The position numbers and the translations under genes are program-made. A stretch of 64,000 nucleotides of DNA, from the NCBI RefSeq assembly GCF_004762045.1, contig NZ_SJOM01000007.1:1142026-1206025 (forward strand), read 5' to 3'. How positions within the stretch are numbered: position 1 is the first letter of the stretch; each line of letters starts with the position of its first letter. The notes under the pieces were generated by a model. The model was not told where the DNA came from. It ran no database searches and saw only the letters and a list, made by a program, of their open reading frames with translations. Positions 23,106-32,645 of the stretch are shown one piece after another. The stretch is from Mycobacterium sp. DL99. Lineage in GTDB: Bacteria > Actinomycetota > Actinomycetes > Mycobacteriales > Mycobacteriaceae.

Positions 23106-23449
23106 CGGTTACGCAGCTGTTCGGCCCAGTCTCTGGGCACGCGCCCTTTCGGGCCCGGCACCGGCTGATCTTTCGGATGATGATGCGGCGGGGCGAGTTC
23201 GGGCCCGTCGGCGTAGTCGTTGGTCTCGAAGTTCCAGAACCAGCTCTCGCCCGGCTCGAACGAGCGGATGACCGGATGCCCCGTCTCACGCCAGTGCGCC
23301 GACGCATGACGGGCCAGCGAGTCGTCACAGCAACCGATATGCCCGCACGCCGCACACCGCCGAAGATGCACCCACCAGCCATGCGCGGCGGTGCACTCCG
23401 CACATCCGGTTCCGCTGGGCCGAGCAGTGGGATCAACGGCATTGCTCAT
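23102..23449 (-). CDS. UBP-type zinc-finger protein
   Basis: The 115-aa protein is essentially one ZnF-UBP domain. It has the Cys/His ligands GCAECTAAH, LRRCAACGHIGCCDDS and HASAHWRETGHPV in order, then SFEPGESWFWN, the ubiquitin-tail-type pocket segment. In bacteria this small domain occurs alone and its ligand is unknown. ATG 23449 fits the start of the domain. It is convergent with the oxidoreductase and divergent from the SRPBCC gene. Confidence 0.88.
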   Translation of the reverse strand: MSNAVDPTARPSGTGCAECTAAHGWWVHLRRCAACGHIGCCDDSLARHASAHWRETGHPVIRSFEPGESWFWNFETNDYADGPELAPPHHHPKDQPVPGPKGRVPRDWAEQLRNR

Positions 23450-23482
23450 ATCCCCGAGCGTAGCCCCGAGTAATCTCACCGC

Positions 23483-23923
23483 ATGGCAACCAGCGATTCC
23501 CGTGAAGTAGTGATCGAGGCGACCCCGCAGGAGATCCTCGACGTCGTCGCCGATGTCGAGGCGACGCCGACCTGGTCGCCGCAATACCAGCGTGCCGAGG
23601 TACTCGAGTCCTACGACGACGGCCGGCCCAAGCAGGTCAAGATGACGGTCAAGGCAGCCGGGCTGACCGATGAGCAGGTCATCGAATACACCTGGAGCGA
23701 GAACAAGGTCAGCTGGACGCTGGTGCGCGCCGGCCAGCTCAAGGCCCAGGACGCCAGCTACACCCTGACCCCCGAGGGCGACAAGACCAGGGTCCGGTTC
23801 GACATCACGATCGATCTGTCGGTGCCGCTGCCGGGCTTCATTCTGAAGCGGACCATGAAGGGTGGCGTGGAGACCGCCACCGAAGGTCTGCGCAAGCAGG
23901 TGCTCAAGGTCAAGAAGGGGTAG
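23483..23923 (+). CDS. SRPBCC (polyketide cyclase/START-like) protein
   Basis: The 146-aa protein has the START-like helix-grip layout: an N-terminal strand REVVIEATPQEILDVVAD, the WSPQYQRAEVLE strand, and a long C-terminal helix. This fold binds lipids or other hydrophobic ligands. It resembles the Rv0854/Rv0857 type proteins that accompany a keto-acid decarboxylase in mycobacteria, as here. Enzymatic or transport role is unknown. A paralogue is encoded at 28628-29065. Confidence 0.85.
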   Translation: MATSDSREVVIEATPQEILDVVADVEATPTWSPQYQRAEVLESYDDGRPKQVKMTVKAAGLTDEQVIEYTWSENKVSWTLVRAGQLKAQDASYTLTPEGDKTRVRFDITIDLSVPLPGFILKRTMKGGVETATEGLRKQVLKVKKG

Positions 23924-23935
23924 ACAGCCGCCGGA

Positions 23936-25603
23936 TTAGCTCGAATTGGCGTCCGAGGCGGATTGCGCCAACTCGGCCAGAAGGGGCGGGATGTCCATCC
24001 GGCCCAGCATCACCTCGACGAACACCATGCGGTCCGGTGTGGCCGCCGCCGTTCTCAGCGCGTCGTCGAGCTCACCGTAGGTGCTGACCCGGAAGGTGAG
24101 CGCATCGGCGACTCCGAGCGCCGCGGGTAGCTCTGTCCAGCGCCAGCCGGTGATGTCGTTGTATTCGGCTGTGACACCGTGGATTGCGCGTTCCACGGTG
24201 TAGCCGTCGTTGTTGACCACCACCACGACGGGGGACAGGCCCTCGCGGCCGAAGGCGCCCAGTTCCTGGATGGTCAGCTGGGCGGCACCGTCACCGATGA
24301 GCAGCACCGTCCGGCGGTCCCGGGCGGCAAGCCCGGCGCCGAGTGCGGCAGGCAGGGCGTAGCCGATCGAGCCCCACAGCGGTTGGCCGATGAACGTCAC
24401 CTCGGAGGCCAATCGGTGTCCGGCCATCCCGTAGAACGATGTTCCCTGATCGGCGAGCACCACATTTCCCGGGGTAAGTGCTTCAGAAAGCCTGTCCCAC
24501 AGCACTTCCTGGGTCAGTGCCGCATCCCGGCCGGGTGGGTCGGTGTGCGGCCGGGTGGGATGCGGCGGCAGCGCCGGTGAGGTGATGCCGCGCTCGGTGA
24601 GGATCGCGGTGGCCGCGTCGAGCGCAGCCGACATGTCCAGCGGGGCGTAGACCTGCCCGGCCACCACACTCTGATTGACGCCGATGTCGATGGTGCGGGC
24701 CGGGTCGATGCGTTGGCTGAAGAACCCGCTGACCATGTCGGTGAACAACACCCCCGCGGTCACCAGCACGGGAGCGTCCTCGATCGCCTCGCGCACCGAA
24801 TCCTCGCTGGCCGCACCGGCATAGATGCCCAGATAGTTGGGTGAGCTCTCATCGACGAGGCTCTTGCCCCACATCAGGGTGGCGTGGGCGACGGTGTCGG
24901 CCGCCAGCAGCGCATTGAGTTCGTCGACGCAGTCCAGGCGGTGCACCAGGAAATCGGCGAGCACGGTCAGCCGGTGGTCCGCGATCATCTCGGCGGCCGC
25001 TGCGGTGAACATCGCGAGTGCGCGCGGGCTCGTGCCGCCGGTGTAGCGGGGCAACGGTGCAGCGGGCGGTTCGGTGGGGAACCGGGCCACGTCGGTGGCG
25101 ATCAACAGATAGCCGGGCCGCTTCTGCTCACGCACCTCCGAGAGCACCCGGTCGATCTCGCGGGTCGCTGTCGCGGGCGCCAGATTAGCCTGCGCACAGG
25201 TGATCTCACGGCTGATCCGCAGGAAGTGCTCGAAGTCGCCGTCGCCGAGCGTGTGGTGCACGATGCGCCGCGCACCCTGGGAATCCTTGGACGGCGCGCC
25301 GACGATGTGGACCACCGGCACATGTTCGGCGTAACTGCCCGCGATCGCGTTGGCGGCCGACAGTTCACCGACCCCGAAAGTGGTGACCAGCGCGGCCATG
25401 CCGCGTAGCCGGCCGTAGCCGTCGGCCGCGTACCCGGCGTTGAGTTCGTTGGCGCCGCCCACCCAGCGGAGCGTCGGGTGAGCCAGGATGTGATCGAGGA
25501 ATTCCAGCTGATAATCGCCGGGGACGCCGAAGACCTCGGTCACCCCGAGTTCAGCGAGGCGGTCCAGGAGATAGTCACCGACGGTGTAACCGATTTCGCC
25601 CAT
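23936..25603 (-). CDS. kdc: alpha-keto acid decarboxylase (ThDP-dependent)
   Basis: The 555-aa enzyme has the three-domain ThDP decarboxylase layout. An N-terminal [14 protein letters not shown] carries the activating Glu. The middle domain has [13 protein letters not shown] and [11 protein letters not shown]. The C-terminal cofactor motif begins [11 protein letters not shown] and ends with NNDGYTVE. It decarboxylates branched-chain or aromatic 2-keto acids to aldehydes. Position beside the SRPBCC and CoA-transferase genes matches the Rv0853c neighbourhood. Its 5' end faces the CoA-transferase start 18 nt away, so they share a divergent promoter. Confidence 0.9.
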   Translation of the reverse strand: MGEIGYTVGDYLLDRLAELGVTEVFGVPGDYQLEFLDHILAHPTLRWVGGANELNAGYAADGYGRLRGMAALVTTFGVGELSAANAIAGSYAEHVPVVHIVGAPSKDSQGARRIVHHTLGDGDFEHFLRISREITCAQANLAPATATREIDRVLSEVREQKRPGYLLIATDVARFPTEPPAAPLPRYTGGTSPRALAMFTAAAAEMIADHRLTVLADFLVHRLDCVDELNALLAADTVAHATLMWGKSLVDESSPNYLGIYAGAASEDSVREAIEDAPVLVTAGVLFTDMVSGFFSQRIDPARTIDIGVNQSVVAGQVYAPLDMSAALDAATAILTERGITSPALPPHPTRPHTDPPGRDAALTQEVLWDRLSEALTPGNVVLADQGTSFYGMAGHRLASEVTFIGQPLWGSIGYALPAALGAGLAARDRRTVLLIGDGAAQLTIQELGAFGREGLSPVVVVVNNDGYTVERAIHGVTAEYNDITGWRWTELPAALGVADALTFRVSTYGELDDALRTAAATPDRMVFVEVMLGRMDIPPLLAELAQSASDANSS

Positions 25604-25620
25604 CCCTTAGTGTGCCTCGC

Positions 25621-26703
25621 ATGACCAACACCGGACCGCTCGCCGGAGTGCGAGTTATCGAACTCGGCGGCATCGGCCCCGGGCCACACGCCGCGATGAT
25701 GCTGTCGGACCTGGGTGCCGATGTGGTGCGGGTGCGCCGGCCGGGTGGCCTGACCATGCCCGCCGAGAACGTCGACGTGCTGCACCGCGGCAAGCGCATC
25801 GTCGACCTCGATGTGAAGAACGAGCCGGGCAAGCTGCTGGATCTGGTCGCCAAAGCCGATGTGCTGTTGGACTGTTTCCGGCCGGGCACCTGTGAGCGGC
25901 TCGGTATCGGTCCGGCCGAGTGCGAGGCCGTCAACCCGCGGCTGATCTTCGCCCGGATCACCGGCTGGGGTCAGGACGGCCCGCTGGCCACCACGGCCGG
26001 CCACGACATCAACTACCTGTCGCAGACGGGTGCGCTCTCGGCGATCGGCTACCGCGACCGCCCGCCGGTGGCCCCGCTCAACCTCGTCGCCGATTTCGGC
26101 GGCGGCTCGATGCTCGTCGTCATCGGCATCGTCACCGCGCTCTACGAGCGCGAGCTCTCCGGCAAGGGCCAGGTCATCGACGCCGCGATGGTCGATGGGG
26201 TCAGCATGCTGGCGCAGATGATGTGGACCATGCGGGCCACCGGATCGTTGCGCGACGAACGCGAGTCGTTCCTGCTCGACGGCGGCGCCCCGTACTACCG
26301 GACCTACGAGACCTCCGACGGCGGCTACATGGCGGTCGGGTCGATCGAGCCGCAGTTCTTCGCGCAGTTGGTCGCCGGTCTCGGCCTGGACGCCGGCGAG
26401 ATCCCCGGGCAGTTCGAACTGGCCCGCTACGACGAGATGCGGGCCATCTTCACCGAGCGGTTCGCCAGCAAGACGCGCGACGAGTGGACCGCGATCTTCG
26501 ACGGCACCGACGCCTGCGTGACACCGGTGCTGACCTGGGGTGAGGCCGCCAAGAGTGAGCATCTGCTGGACCGGTCGACACTGATCTCCGTCGACGGTGT
26601 CGCGCAGGCCGCCCCGGCTCCGCGGTTCTCCCGGACGGCGCCGGGAACACCCGGGCAGCCGCCGCAGTCGAGCACCGATATCGCCGACATCGGCTGGGAC
26701 TAG
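25621..26703 (+). CDS. far: CoA-transferase family III/alpha-methylacyl-CoA racemase
   Basis: The 360-aa protein fits CaiB/BaiF-type CoA transferases: N-terminal GVRVIELGGIGPGPHAAMML, ADVVRVRRPGG, then LLDCFRPG and GHDINYLSQTG (catalytic-region segment) and a C-terminal dimer-swap region. Alpha-methylacyl-CoA racemases of this family invert the 2-methyl centre so that methyl-branched or sterol side chains can enter beta-oxidation. It matches the Rv0855 (far) position. ATG 25621 is chosen; a GTG at 25612 is possible. Function within the family is by context. Confidence 0.85.
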   Translation: MTNTGPLAGVRVIELGGIGPGPHAAMMLSDLGADVVRVRRPGGLTMPAENVDVLHRGKRIVDLDVKNEPGKLLDLVAKADVLLDCFRPGTCERLGIGPAECEAVNPRLIFARITGWGQDGPLATTAGHDINYLSQTGALSAIGYRDRPPVAPLNLVADFGGGSMLVVIGIVTALYERELSGKGQVIDAAMVDGVSMLAQMMWTMRATGSLRDERESFLLDGGAPYYRTYETSDGGYMAVGSIEPQFFAQLVAGLGLDAGEIPGQFELARYDEMRAIFTERFASKTRDEWTAIFDGTDACVTPVLTWGEAAKSEHLLDRSTLISVDGVAQAAPAPRFSRTAPGTPGQPPQSSTDIADIGWD

Positions 26704-26712
26704 GAGCGCCTG

Positions 26713-26726
26713 AGGTCTTTGGTCCC
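26713..26726. promoter_or_regulatory. DosR-like box AGGTCTTTGGTCCC
   Basis: Compared with the DosR core GGGACTTTNGTCCC this site has two mismatches and keeps the CTTT-N-GTCCC half. It lies 36 bp upstream of the first universal stress protein start, a position seen for DosR-controlled stress genes in mycobacteria. Family and location support hypoxia or NO induction of the two stress genes. Confidence 0.6.
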
Positions 26727-26761
26727 TGGCCATAGTGACGCGCAGCCGCCACGATGAAGGG

Positions 26762-27667
26762 GTGACTTCCTCGAACGCACCTGTAGTGGTTGGAATCGAC
26801 GGCAGTGATGGCGCGCTCGATGCCGCCCGGTGGGCCGGCGCGGTCGCCGAGCGGTTCGGCGCTCCGCTGCGCATCGTGCACGCACTGCCGTCGGTCGGCC
26901 GCAATCTGACCCAGACCGCGGCCGCGTTCACCGCGGCGATGATGTCCTACCAACGCGACATGGCCGAGGCGTTCCTCAAGGCCGCAGATGAAGCCGTGCG
27001 CGGCGATCATCCCGGTCTGTCGGTGTCCACGGTCTCGTTCAACGAACCCGCCGACCAGGTGCTGATCGACGCCAGCGCCGATGCGCGCCTCGTCGTCCTC
27101 GGCGGCAAGAAGGTGACGCCCGCCGCGGCGCTGCTGCTCGGATCGACGGCGCTGGCCGTGGCGACGCGGGCGGCGTGCCCGGTGGTCGCCTTCCGCGGGG
27201 AGAAGGTGGCGCCCGGTGACGGTCCCGTCGTCGTCGGGGTGGACGACAGCCCCGCCGCGCAGGCCGCACTCGAGACGGCATTCGAGTTCGCCGATCGGTT
27301 CGGGCTGGCGGTCAACGCCGTGCGCTCGCTGTCGTTGGCCGCGCCCGCCGAGACCGGTGTCACCATCCCGCTGCTGATCGACTGGGATGGCGTGGAGGCC
27401 GCCGAACTGGCCGACCTCACCGAGACCGTCGACGTCCACAACAAGCGCCACTCGGGCGTCGATGCCAAGTGTTTCATCGAGCCGGACTCGCCCGGCAAGG
27501 CGCTGTTGAAGCATGTCGCCGACTCTGGGCTCGTAGTGGTCGGGTCCCGGGGCCGCAACGCACTGGCCGGTGTCCTGCTGGGTTCGACGAGCCTGAACCT
27601 GCTGCACCACAGTCCGGTGCCGGTGATGATCTGTCGTTCTGCACCACAAGGAGATTCGCATGAGTGA
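26762..27667 (+). CDS. universal stress protein, tandem UspA domains
   Basis: The 301-aa protein has two UspA domains (about 1-145 and 155-300). Each starts with a VVGIDGS or VVGVDDS strand, and the second ends with VVVGSRGRNALAGVLLGSTS, the ATP-binding G-2x-G-9x-G-S/T loop. The first domain's loop is the diverged LGGKKVTPAAALLLGSTA. Mycobacterial USPs of this size are often induced under hypoxia. A DosR-like box precedes it. GTG 26762 has a GAAGG signal upstream; it overlaps the next gene by 8 nt. Confidence 0.9.
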   Translation: MTSSNAPVVVGIDGSDGALDAARWAGAVAERFGAPLRIVHALPSVGRNLTQTAAAFTAAMMSYQRDMAEAFLKAADEAVRGDHPGLSVSTVSFNEPADQVLIDASADARLVVLGGKKVTPAAALLLGSTALAVATRAACPVVAFRGEKVAPGDGPVVVGVDDSPAAQAALETAFEFADRFGLAVNAVRSLSLAAPAETGVTIPLLIDWDGVEAAELADLTETVDVHNKRHSGVDAKCFIEPDSPGKALLKHVADSGLVVVGSRGRNALAGVLLGSTSLNLLHHSPVPVMICRSAPQGDSHE

Positions 27668-28538
27668 CCATGACGTCCGGCACGGCATCGTCGTCGGGGT
27701 TGACGGGTCGCCCTCGTCGGACGCCGCCGTGGCCTGGGCGGCCCGCTCCGCCGTGTTGCGGGGCGTCGGGCTGACGCTGGTCCACGCGCTCCCGGGCGCT
27801 GCGTCACCGGTCTGGCTGGATGTCGCGTTGCCCCAGGACTATTGGGATTATCAGGACGAGCGCGGGCAGGAGGTCCTCGATGATGCGCGCCGTGTTGCGG
27901 TCGAGACTATTGCCGGCCAGCAGGAACCTCGGATCATCGCGAAAGCGGTTCCCGGACACGCGGTGGCCACGCTGATCGATTACTCGCGGCATGCCGATCT
28001 GGTGGTTGTGGGCTCCCGTGGCCTGAGTAAATGGGGACGCCGGTTGCTCGGCTCGGTCAGCTCGAGCCTGGCGGCTCACGCCCACGGTGCGGTCGCGGTG
28101 ATCCCGGAAAGCGAACACCCGTCGGACGGGCCCGTGGTGGTCGGGGTCGACGGGTCGCGTGCCTCCGAATACGCCACCGAGATCGCCTTCGACGAGGCGT
28201 CGCGACGCGGTGTCGAGCTTGTGGTGGTGCATACCTGGACCGACCTCAACTTCGAGTTCCCCGACGTGAAGTGGGAAGACCTGAGCGCGGAAGCCGAACG
28301 TGCGCTCGCCGAGCAGCTAGCCGGCTGGTGCGAGCGATACCCCGATGTCACGGTGCGGCGCGTGGTCATGCCGGACAAGCCCGCCCGACAATTGCTGGCC
28401 CAGGCAGAGACCGCGCAGCTCGTGGTGGTCGGCAATCGTGGACGCGGCGGATTCACCGGAATGCTGCTCGGTTCGGTCAGCTCGGCAGTGGTTCATTCGT
28501 CCATATCGCCGGTGATCGTCGCGCGGCAACCCAGCTAA
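27660..28538 (+). CDS. universal stress protein, tandem UspA domains
   Basis: The 292-aa protein carries two UspA domains, each with a start strand (IVVGVDGSPSS and VVVGVDGSRAS). Each has an ATP-binding loop (VVGSRGLSKWGRRLLGSVS and VVGNRGRGGFTGMLLGSVS), both intact. It starts within the end of the preceding USP gene, so they form an operon and are likely co-induced. AAGGAG 9 bp upstream of ATG 27660 supports the start. Confidence 0.9.
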   Translation: MSDHDVRHGIVVGVDGSPSSDAAVAWAARSAVLRGVGLTLVHALPGAASPVWLDVALPQDYWDYQDERGQEVLDDARRVAVETIAGQQEPRIIAKAVPGHAVATLIDYSRHADLVVVGSRGLSKWGRRLLGSVSSSLAAHAHGAVAVIPESEHPSDGPVVVGVDGSRASEYATEIAFDEASRRGVELVVVHTWTDLNFEFPDVKWEDLSAEAERALAEQLAGWCERYPDVTVRRVVMPDKPARQLLAQAETAQLVVVGNRGRGGFTGMLLGSVSSAVVHSSISPVIVARQPS

Positions 28539-28627
28539 TCAGTCCCGCGCTGCTTTCTCGCCGGCGGGTTGGCATCGCAGAACCACAGCCTTGGGCGGCA
28601 CGCTTCGCTAGATTCGGAGGCGTGGCC

Positions 28628-29065
28628 GTGCAGGCATCACGCGAGGAGGTCTTCGACGCCTCGCCGGAGGCGATCATGGAGGTGCTCGCCGATGTCGACG
28701 CGCTGCCGTCCTGGTCTACGTTGCATCGTCACGTCAAGGTCGTCGATCGCTATCCCGACGGCAGGCCGCACCATGTCAAGGCAACGATGCGGTTGTTGGG
28801 CATCACCGACACGGAAATGCTCGAATTTCACTGGGGCGACTACTGGATGGTGTGGGATGCCGAGCCCAACCTGCAGCAGCGCGGCCAGCACGTCGAATAC
28901 AACCTGATGCCCGAGTTGGACAGGACGCGGGTGCGGTTCGACATCATCGTCGACCTCGCGATGCCGGTCCCGGAGTTCCTCGTCAAGCGCGCGAGGAAAC
29001 TCGTCCTCGACGTCGCCGTCGAGCGGTTGCGTCAGCGCGTCATGAGCAATTCGCGCCGGCAGTAA
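28628..29065 (+). CDS. SRPBCC family protein (Rv0856/Rv0857-like)
   Basis: The 145-aa START-like protein is a paralogue of the one at 23483. It shares the start pattern SREEVFDASPEAIMEVLADV, a WSTLHRHVKVVDRYPDG strand and a YNLMPELDRTRVRFDI segment. The GGAGG at 28616-28620 is 7 bp from GTG 28628, which therefore is preferred to GTG 28622. Function is unknown; hydrophobic-ligand binding is the family property. Confidence 0.85.
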   Translation: MQASREEVFDASPEAIMEVLADVDALPSWSTLHRHVKVVDRYPDGRPHHVKATMRLLGITDTEMLEFHWGDYWMVWDAEPNLQQRGQHVEYNLMPELDRTRVRFDIIVDLAMPVPEFLVKRARKLVLDVAVERLRQRVMSNSRRQ

Positions 29066-29076
29066 CGCTCCAGCAC

Positions 29077-29111
29077 GTCGGCCCCGCCTTGTGGAGGAAG
29101 GCGGGGCCGAC
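29077..29111. terminator. bidirectional hairpin between convergent genes
   Basis: A perfect 14-bp GC-rich stem (29077-29090 with 29098-29111) with a 7-nt loop lies between the convergent SRPBCC and exported-protein genes. It has no T-run on either strand, which is common for mycobacterial terminator-like hairpins. Confidence 0.65.
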
Positions 29112-29126
29112 GGCTAGGGGGTGTGG

Positions 29127-30491
29127 TTAGTCGCTGCCCTCGCTGGAGCCGGCGTTGCCTGCGCCGCTGTCGGTCTTCTTGGTGCCGGGCTTGGCGGGCT
29201 TGCTGATGCCCTTCTTGAGCCCGTCGCGGATCTTGGAGACCGTCGAATCCACGTTCTTGCCAACCGAATCGGCAGACTTCTTGATGTCGCCGCGAATCTT
29301 CTCGGCAGCCTTGGTGGACTGGACCTTGGCCGTGACGCGGGTGCTGCTGGTGTTGGTTGCGTCAGCGGCGGTGTCGGTCTTCTCTGTAACCGTGGTGCCG
29401 GCGTCGTCTGAAACCGTTGTGTTTTCGTTGGTTTCGGTGCTCGCGGGCTCCGTCTTGGTGTCCGCATCGGACACCGTGGTCTGCGAGTCGGTCTCGGTGG
29501 CCTTCTCGGTGACGACATTTTCGACCGGAGCCTCAGTCACTGCGGTCTTCACCGCGGTGTCGGTGGTGAGGTTGACCGTGACAGTGTTGGCCGTGGCCGA
29601 CGGCAGGGCCGCTGGGCTTTCGGGGGCCACGGTGTCGGGCGCGGTGCGCAACGCCATCGGCGATGCGGGTGCCGGGGCGCCGAGTGCCTGCGCGATGGCC
29701 CGGCGCACCTGCACCATCACGCCGGCGATCGGGCCGGGCAACGGGGACGACGTGGGGCTTTCGGGCGTCAGGATTCCGGGCGTGTATTCAGTCCCGTTGA
29801 TCAGGCCATTGAGAACCAAGGCCGGCGTGGCGATCAGGGCGTTCACCGCCGCGACTGCGTCGCCGGCTTTGACCGAGTCGACGAAGGACTGCAGGCCGAC
29901 ACCGAGCTGGCCGGCGGTGCTCGACATGATCTGCAGCGTGCCGAGCACGGTACCGAACAGCGTCATCGGGTTGGCGATGGTCTGGGCCACTTTGTAGAGG
30001 TTCCCGGTGATGCCGACGGTGATCGACGACAGCGACATCAGCGGCATCGCGATACCGATCGCCAGCCCGAACAGCGGATACACCATCTGCATGATGGCGT
30101 TGTCGATCCGGCCTTGGTCCAGTGCGGCTTTCACCCCGTCCGCGTACATGGGCACGTCTTTCACCCACTGCACCACACCATTGCCCATGCCCTGGACGAT
30201 GGTGCCGATCGTTTGGGCGTAGCCGGCCCCGTTGTGCAGCATCTGGCTCAGGATCGGCGCGGGGTCGGCAAGGATCTGCTCGGCCAGCGTCGTTGCGCTG
30301 ACCCCGGTGTTGGTGAACAGCTTCACCCAGGCGTCCAGTGGATCGATCGAGGCGGTTAGCTGAACTGCCGTCGACTGGATTGCCGGCGCGGGTAGATCCG
30401 CGGGGATCGCCGATATCGGCGTGAGCGCGATAGCGCTGGCGCTGACCAGGGCGACTCCCGCCGCGAGCGGTGAGCGAAGTGTGACTGGCAT
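29127..30491 (-). CDS. secreted low-complexity mycobacterial protein
   Basis: The 454-aa protein has a signal peptide (about residues 1-29), a helical, Ala/Leu-rich domain of about 230 residues with repeated hydrophobic stretches (FGLAIGIAMPLM, ITVGITGNLY), and a long Thr/Ser/Ala/Glu-rich tail. A Lys-rich region (KVQSTKAAEKIRGDIKKSAD) ends it. The layout matches a mycobacterial family of exported proteins without assigned function, probably surface exposed. AAAGGG lies 5-6 bp before ATG 30491. Confidence 0.75.
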   Translation of the reverse strand: MPVTLRSPLAAGVALVSASAIALTPISAIPADLPAPAIQSTAVQLTASIDPLDAWVKLFTNTGVSATTLAEQILADPAPILSQMLHNGAGYAQTIGTIVQGMGNGVVQWVKDVPMYADGVKAALDQGRIDNAIMQMVYPLFGLAIGIAMPLMSLSSITVGITGNLYKVAQTIANPMTLFGTVLGTLQIMSSTAGQLGVGLQSFVDSVKAGDAVAAVNALIATPALVLNGLINGTEYTPGILTPESPTSSPLPGPIAGVMVQVRRAIAQALGAPAPASPMALRTAPDTVAPESPAALPSATANTVTVNLTTDTAVKTAVTEAPVENVVTEKATETDSQTTVSDADTKTEPASTETNENTTVSDDAGTTVTEKTDTAADATNTSSTRVTAKVQSTKAAEKIRGDIKKSADSVGKNVDSTVSKIRDGLKKGISKPAKPGTKKTDSGAGNAGSSEGSD

Positions 30492-30948
30492 CTAGTCCCT
30501 TTCGGTGGGTGATCTTGGACACGGGGAGAGTACCTGAGAAATCCCTTAAATCCGCAAAATTGGAACGTGTTCGTACCGGCCGGTCCTGGCGAGATATTTT
30601 CGTCAGCGTCTGCCAATTTATTGCTGCTCATACCGGTTGAGTTGCCACGGGCGCATCAACTACGAGGGCTTGCATCCATCGGTCGGCGGCGGATCAAGGT
30701 CGTTGCGTTTGGAAGTTTGATAGCCGCTTGTCAGGCGACAGGTATCCAGACCTGCTGATCTTGATGGGGGGTCGGTGGCAAATTATTTGCTGGGCTAAAT
30801 CGCGGGCGGCCGGGGGGCCGGCCGATTAGCTGAGCCTTTCCAAGGTGTAGCCGAGGATCCCGGAAGAAGTTTGCTGATGGCTGTCGCGGGTATGGCGCAG
30901 CGTGAGCGGAAAGGAATAGCCCAGACGGCCGTGCCGGTTGGTGCCGGT
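30492..30948. other. intergenic region upstream of secreted-protein gene
   Basis: This 457-bp gap is less GC-rich than its surroundings, with A/T-rich stretches near 30535-30560, 30590-30625 and 30778-30798. It presumably holds the divergent promoters of the exported-protein gene and the F420 enzyme gene. The frames inside it are not convincing as genes; I see no tRNA, repeat or clear operator. Confidence 0.5.
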
Positions 30949-31866
30949 ATGCCGACCGGAGTCGTCCTCCCCCTGAACCCGTCCGCCCCCAACGTCGTCG
31001 ACGCCGCGATCTCACAGGCCCGCACCGCGTCCGCGGCCGGGGTCCGTCAGATCTGGCTCGCCCAGCAATTCGACGTCGACGCCATCACGCTGGCCGCGTT
31101 GATCGGGGCTGCGGTGCCCGGTCTCGGCGTGGGCACCTCGGTGGTGCCGCTCAATCCCCGTCACCCCCTACTGGTGGCGTCCGCCGCGCAGACCGCGCAG
31201 GCCGCCGCGCACGGCAACTTCACTCTGGGGCTCGGATTGGGTTCGCACGCACCCGAACACCGGGCCTTCGGCACGGCGTGGCCCGATCCGGTGGGCCGGC
31301 TACGGGAACATCTGCAGGTGCTCCGCGCGATCCTTCACGATGGTGCGGTCGACTTCCACGGCACCGAGTTCACCGCGAGCCCGGAGTGGCCCGTGCACGT
31401 GGCCGGCGGTGCCCCCGTCCCGGTGTACGTCGCCGCGATGGGGCCCAAAGCCCTTCGCGTGACAGGTGAATTGGCCGATGGGACATTGCCGTACCTCGCC
31501 GGACCGCGCACAGTGGGGGAGTTCATCGTGCCGACGATCACCGCGGCGGCCGCCGCGGTGGGCCGGGCGCAACCGAAGGTGGTGGCCATGGTGCCGGCGC
31601 TCGTCGCCGATGACGCGGACGCTGCCCGCGACGCCGCCGCGCAACGACTGGAATTCTACGAGAGCATTCCGTCTTATCGGAAAGTCATTGCCCGCGAACA
31701 GGTTTCCAGCGTCGCCGAACTGGCGGCCGTCGGGTCACCGGAACAGGTCCGCGCGCAGTTGCAGCGCTATCTCGACGCCGGTGCCACCGATGTGGTGCTC
31801 AGTCCGATCCGGACCGAGCCGGAGGATCTGGCCGCGTTGTGGGCAGTGGCCGCCGCGCTGCCCTAG
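30949..31866 (+). CDS. LLM-class F420-dependent oxidoreductase
   Basis: The 305-aa protein (from ATG 30949) is a luciferase-like TIM barrel: AAGVRQIWLAQQFDVDAITL, VGTSVVPLNPRHPLLVA, LGLGLGSHAPEH and VYVAAMGPKALRV appear in order. These features are typical of F420-dependent enzymes abundant in mycobacteria. Substrate is unknown. The frame is open to 30871 and earlier starts cannot be excluded. It overlaps the convergent gene by 4 nt. Confidence 0.85.
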   Translation: MPTGVVLPLNPSAPNVVDAAISQARTASAAGVRQIWLAQQFDVDAITLAALIGAAVPGLGVGTSVVPLNPRHPLLVASAAQTAQAAAHGNFTLGLGLGSHAPEHRAFGTAWPDPVGRLREHLQVLRAILHDGAVDFHGTEFTASPEWPVHVAGGAPVPVYVAAMGPKALRVTGELADGTLPYLAGPRTVGEFIVPTITAAAAAVGRAQPKVVAMVPALVADDADAARDAAAQRLEFYESIPSYRKVIAREQVSSVAELAAVGSPEQVRAQLQRYLDAGATDVVLSPIRTEPEDLAALWAVAAALP

Positions 31867-32645
31867 TAGTCGGTGGGAATGCGCTCCCGCAGGGAGTAGG
31901 CGACGGCGACCGCACGCGATGGTTCCTCGGCGCCGCACAGGTCGACCGCGACGACGATATTGGATTTGGCGGTAAGGGCTTGGGTGCAGTCCGGGATCGT
32001 GCTCGACGGCGCCGAATCAGGCACCGACAGAATGCCTTCCTGCACTACACGTGCTCCGAGGGTGCGGGGCTGAGCCTCGCCATGACGGTTCACCGCGGCT
32101 GCCTTTCCCGCGCAGTAACCCCAGTGGTCCTGGACCGAGGCCATGAAATTCGTGGCCTCGGCGGGGTTGGCGAATCTCATGGCCCGTTGCCGCAACCACA
32201 CCGGGCCGGAAGTGGTTCCACCGGTGAACTCGCGTTCTCGCGCGGCCGGTACATCTGCCGGGTACGGCGGCAGCGCTGCGGGGATTCCCGATGGATCGCC
32301 CTCGGGTACACAACCTTTCGGCGGAGTGGAGTCACCGGTGGCAGGCGCGGCATCGGAGTTGGTGTCCGGGCCGGTGGCCTTCAGGCTGCCGGCACCGACG
32401 GTCGTCTGTACGGCCTCGGGTCCGAGCAGAATGGGTTCGAGGTCGGGCTGCCCGAAAGTACGTACGACTTCGGGGCATTGCCAGTACGGGTCGATACTGG
32501 GTCCTTTCGCGACGGGAGTCGCGTTCACCACGCCGGTGATGCGGTGTGTCGCGTCGGGCGTCACGGTGATGGAGTAACCCTGTTCCCGTGACCATCTGGC
32601 CGGCACCAGAACGTAACGTGTCGAGTTGCACTGCGGTGTAATCAC
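31863..32645 (-). CDS. extracytoplasmic sensor-like domain, probably split from the upstream membrane protein
   Basis: Read from GTG 32645 the frame gives 260 aa with a PknH-type sensor-like pattern: an ARWSREQGYSITVTPDATHR strand, then Trp/Cys pairs (PYWQCPE, WGYCAGK), and an end with IPDCTQALTAKSNIVVAVDLC. No signal or anchor is present in this frame. It overlaps by 314 nt a membrane protein whose own C-terminal sequence turns Arg-rich and shadow-like. Together this suggests a frameshift joining a membrane part and this domain. A separate gene is the alternative. Confidence 0.6.
   Translation of the reverse strand: MITPQCNSTRYVLVPARWSREQGYSITVTPDATHRITGVVNATPVAKGPSIDPYWQCPEVVRTFGQPDLEPILLGPEAVQTTVGAGSLKATGPDTNSDAAPATGDSTPPKGCVPEGDPSGIPAALPPYPADVPAAREREFTGGTTSGPVWLRQRAMRFANPAEATNFMASVQDHWGYCAGKAAAVNRHGEAQPRTLGARVVQEGILSVPDSAPSSTIPDCTQALTAKSNIVVAVDLCGAEEPSRAVAVAYSLRERIPTDY

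Noticed and set aside
25540-27688. Two long minus-strand open frames antisense to the CoA-transferase and USP genes
   Set aside because: Both are low-information Arg/Gly/His-rich shadows of well-supported plus-strand genes.
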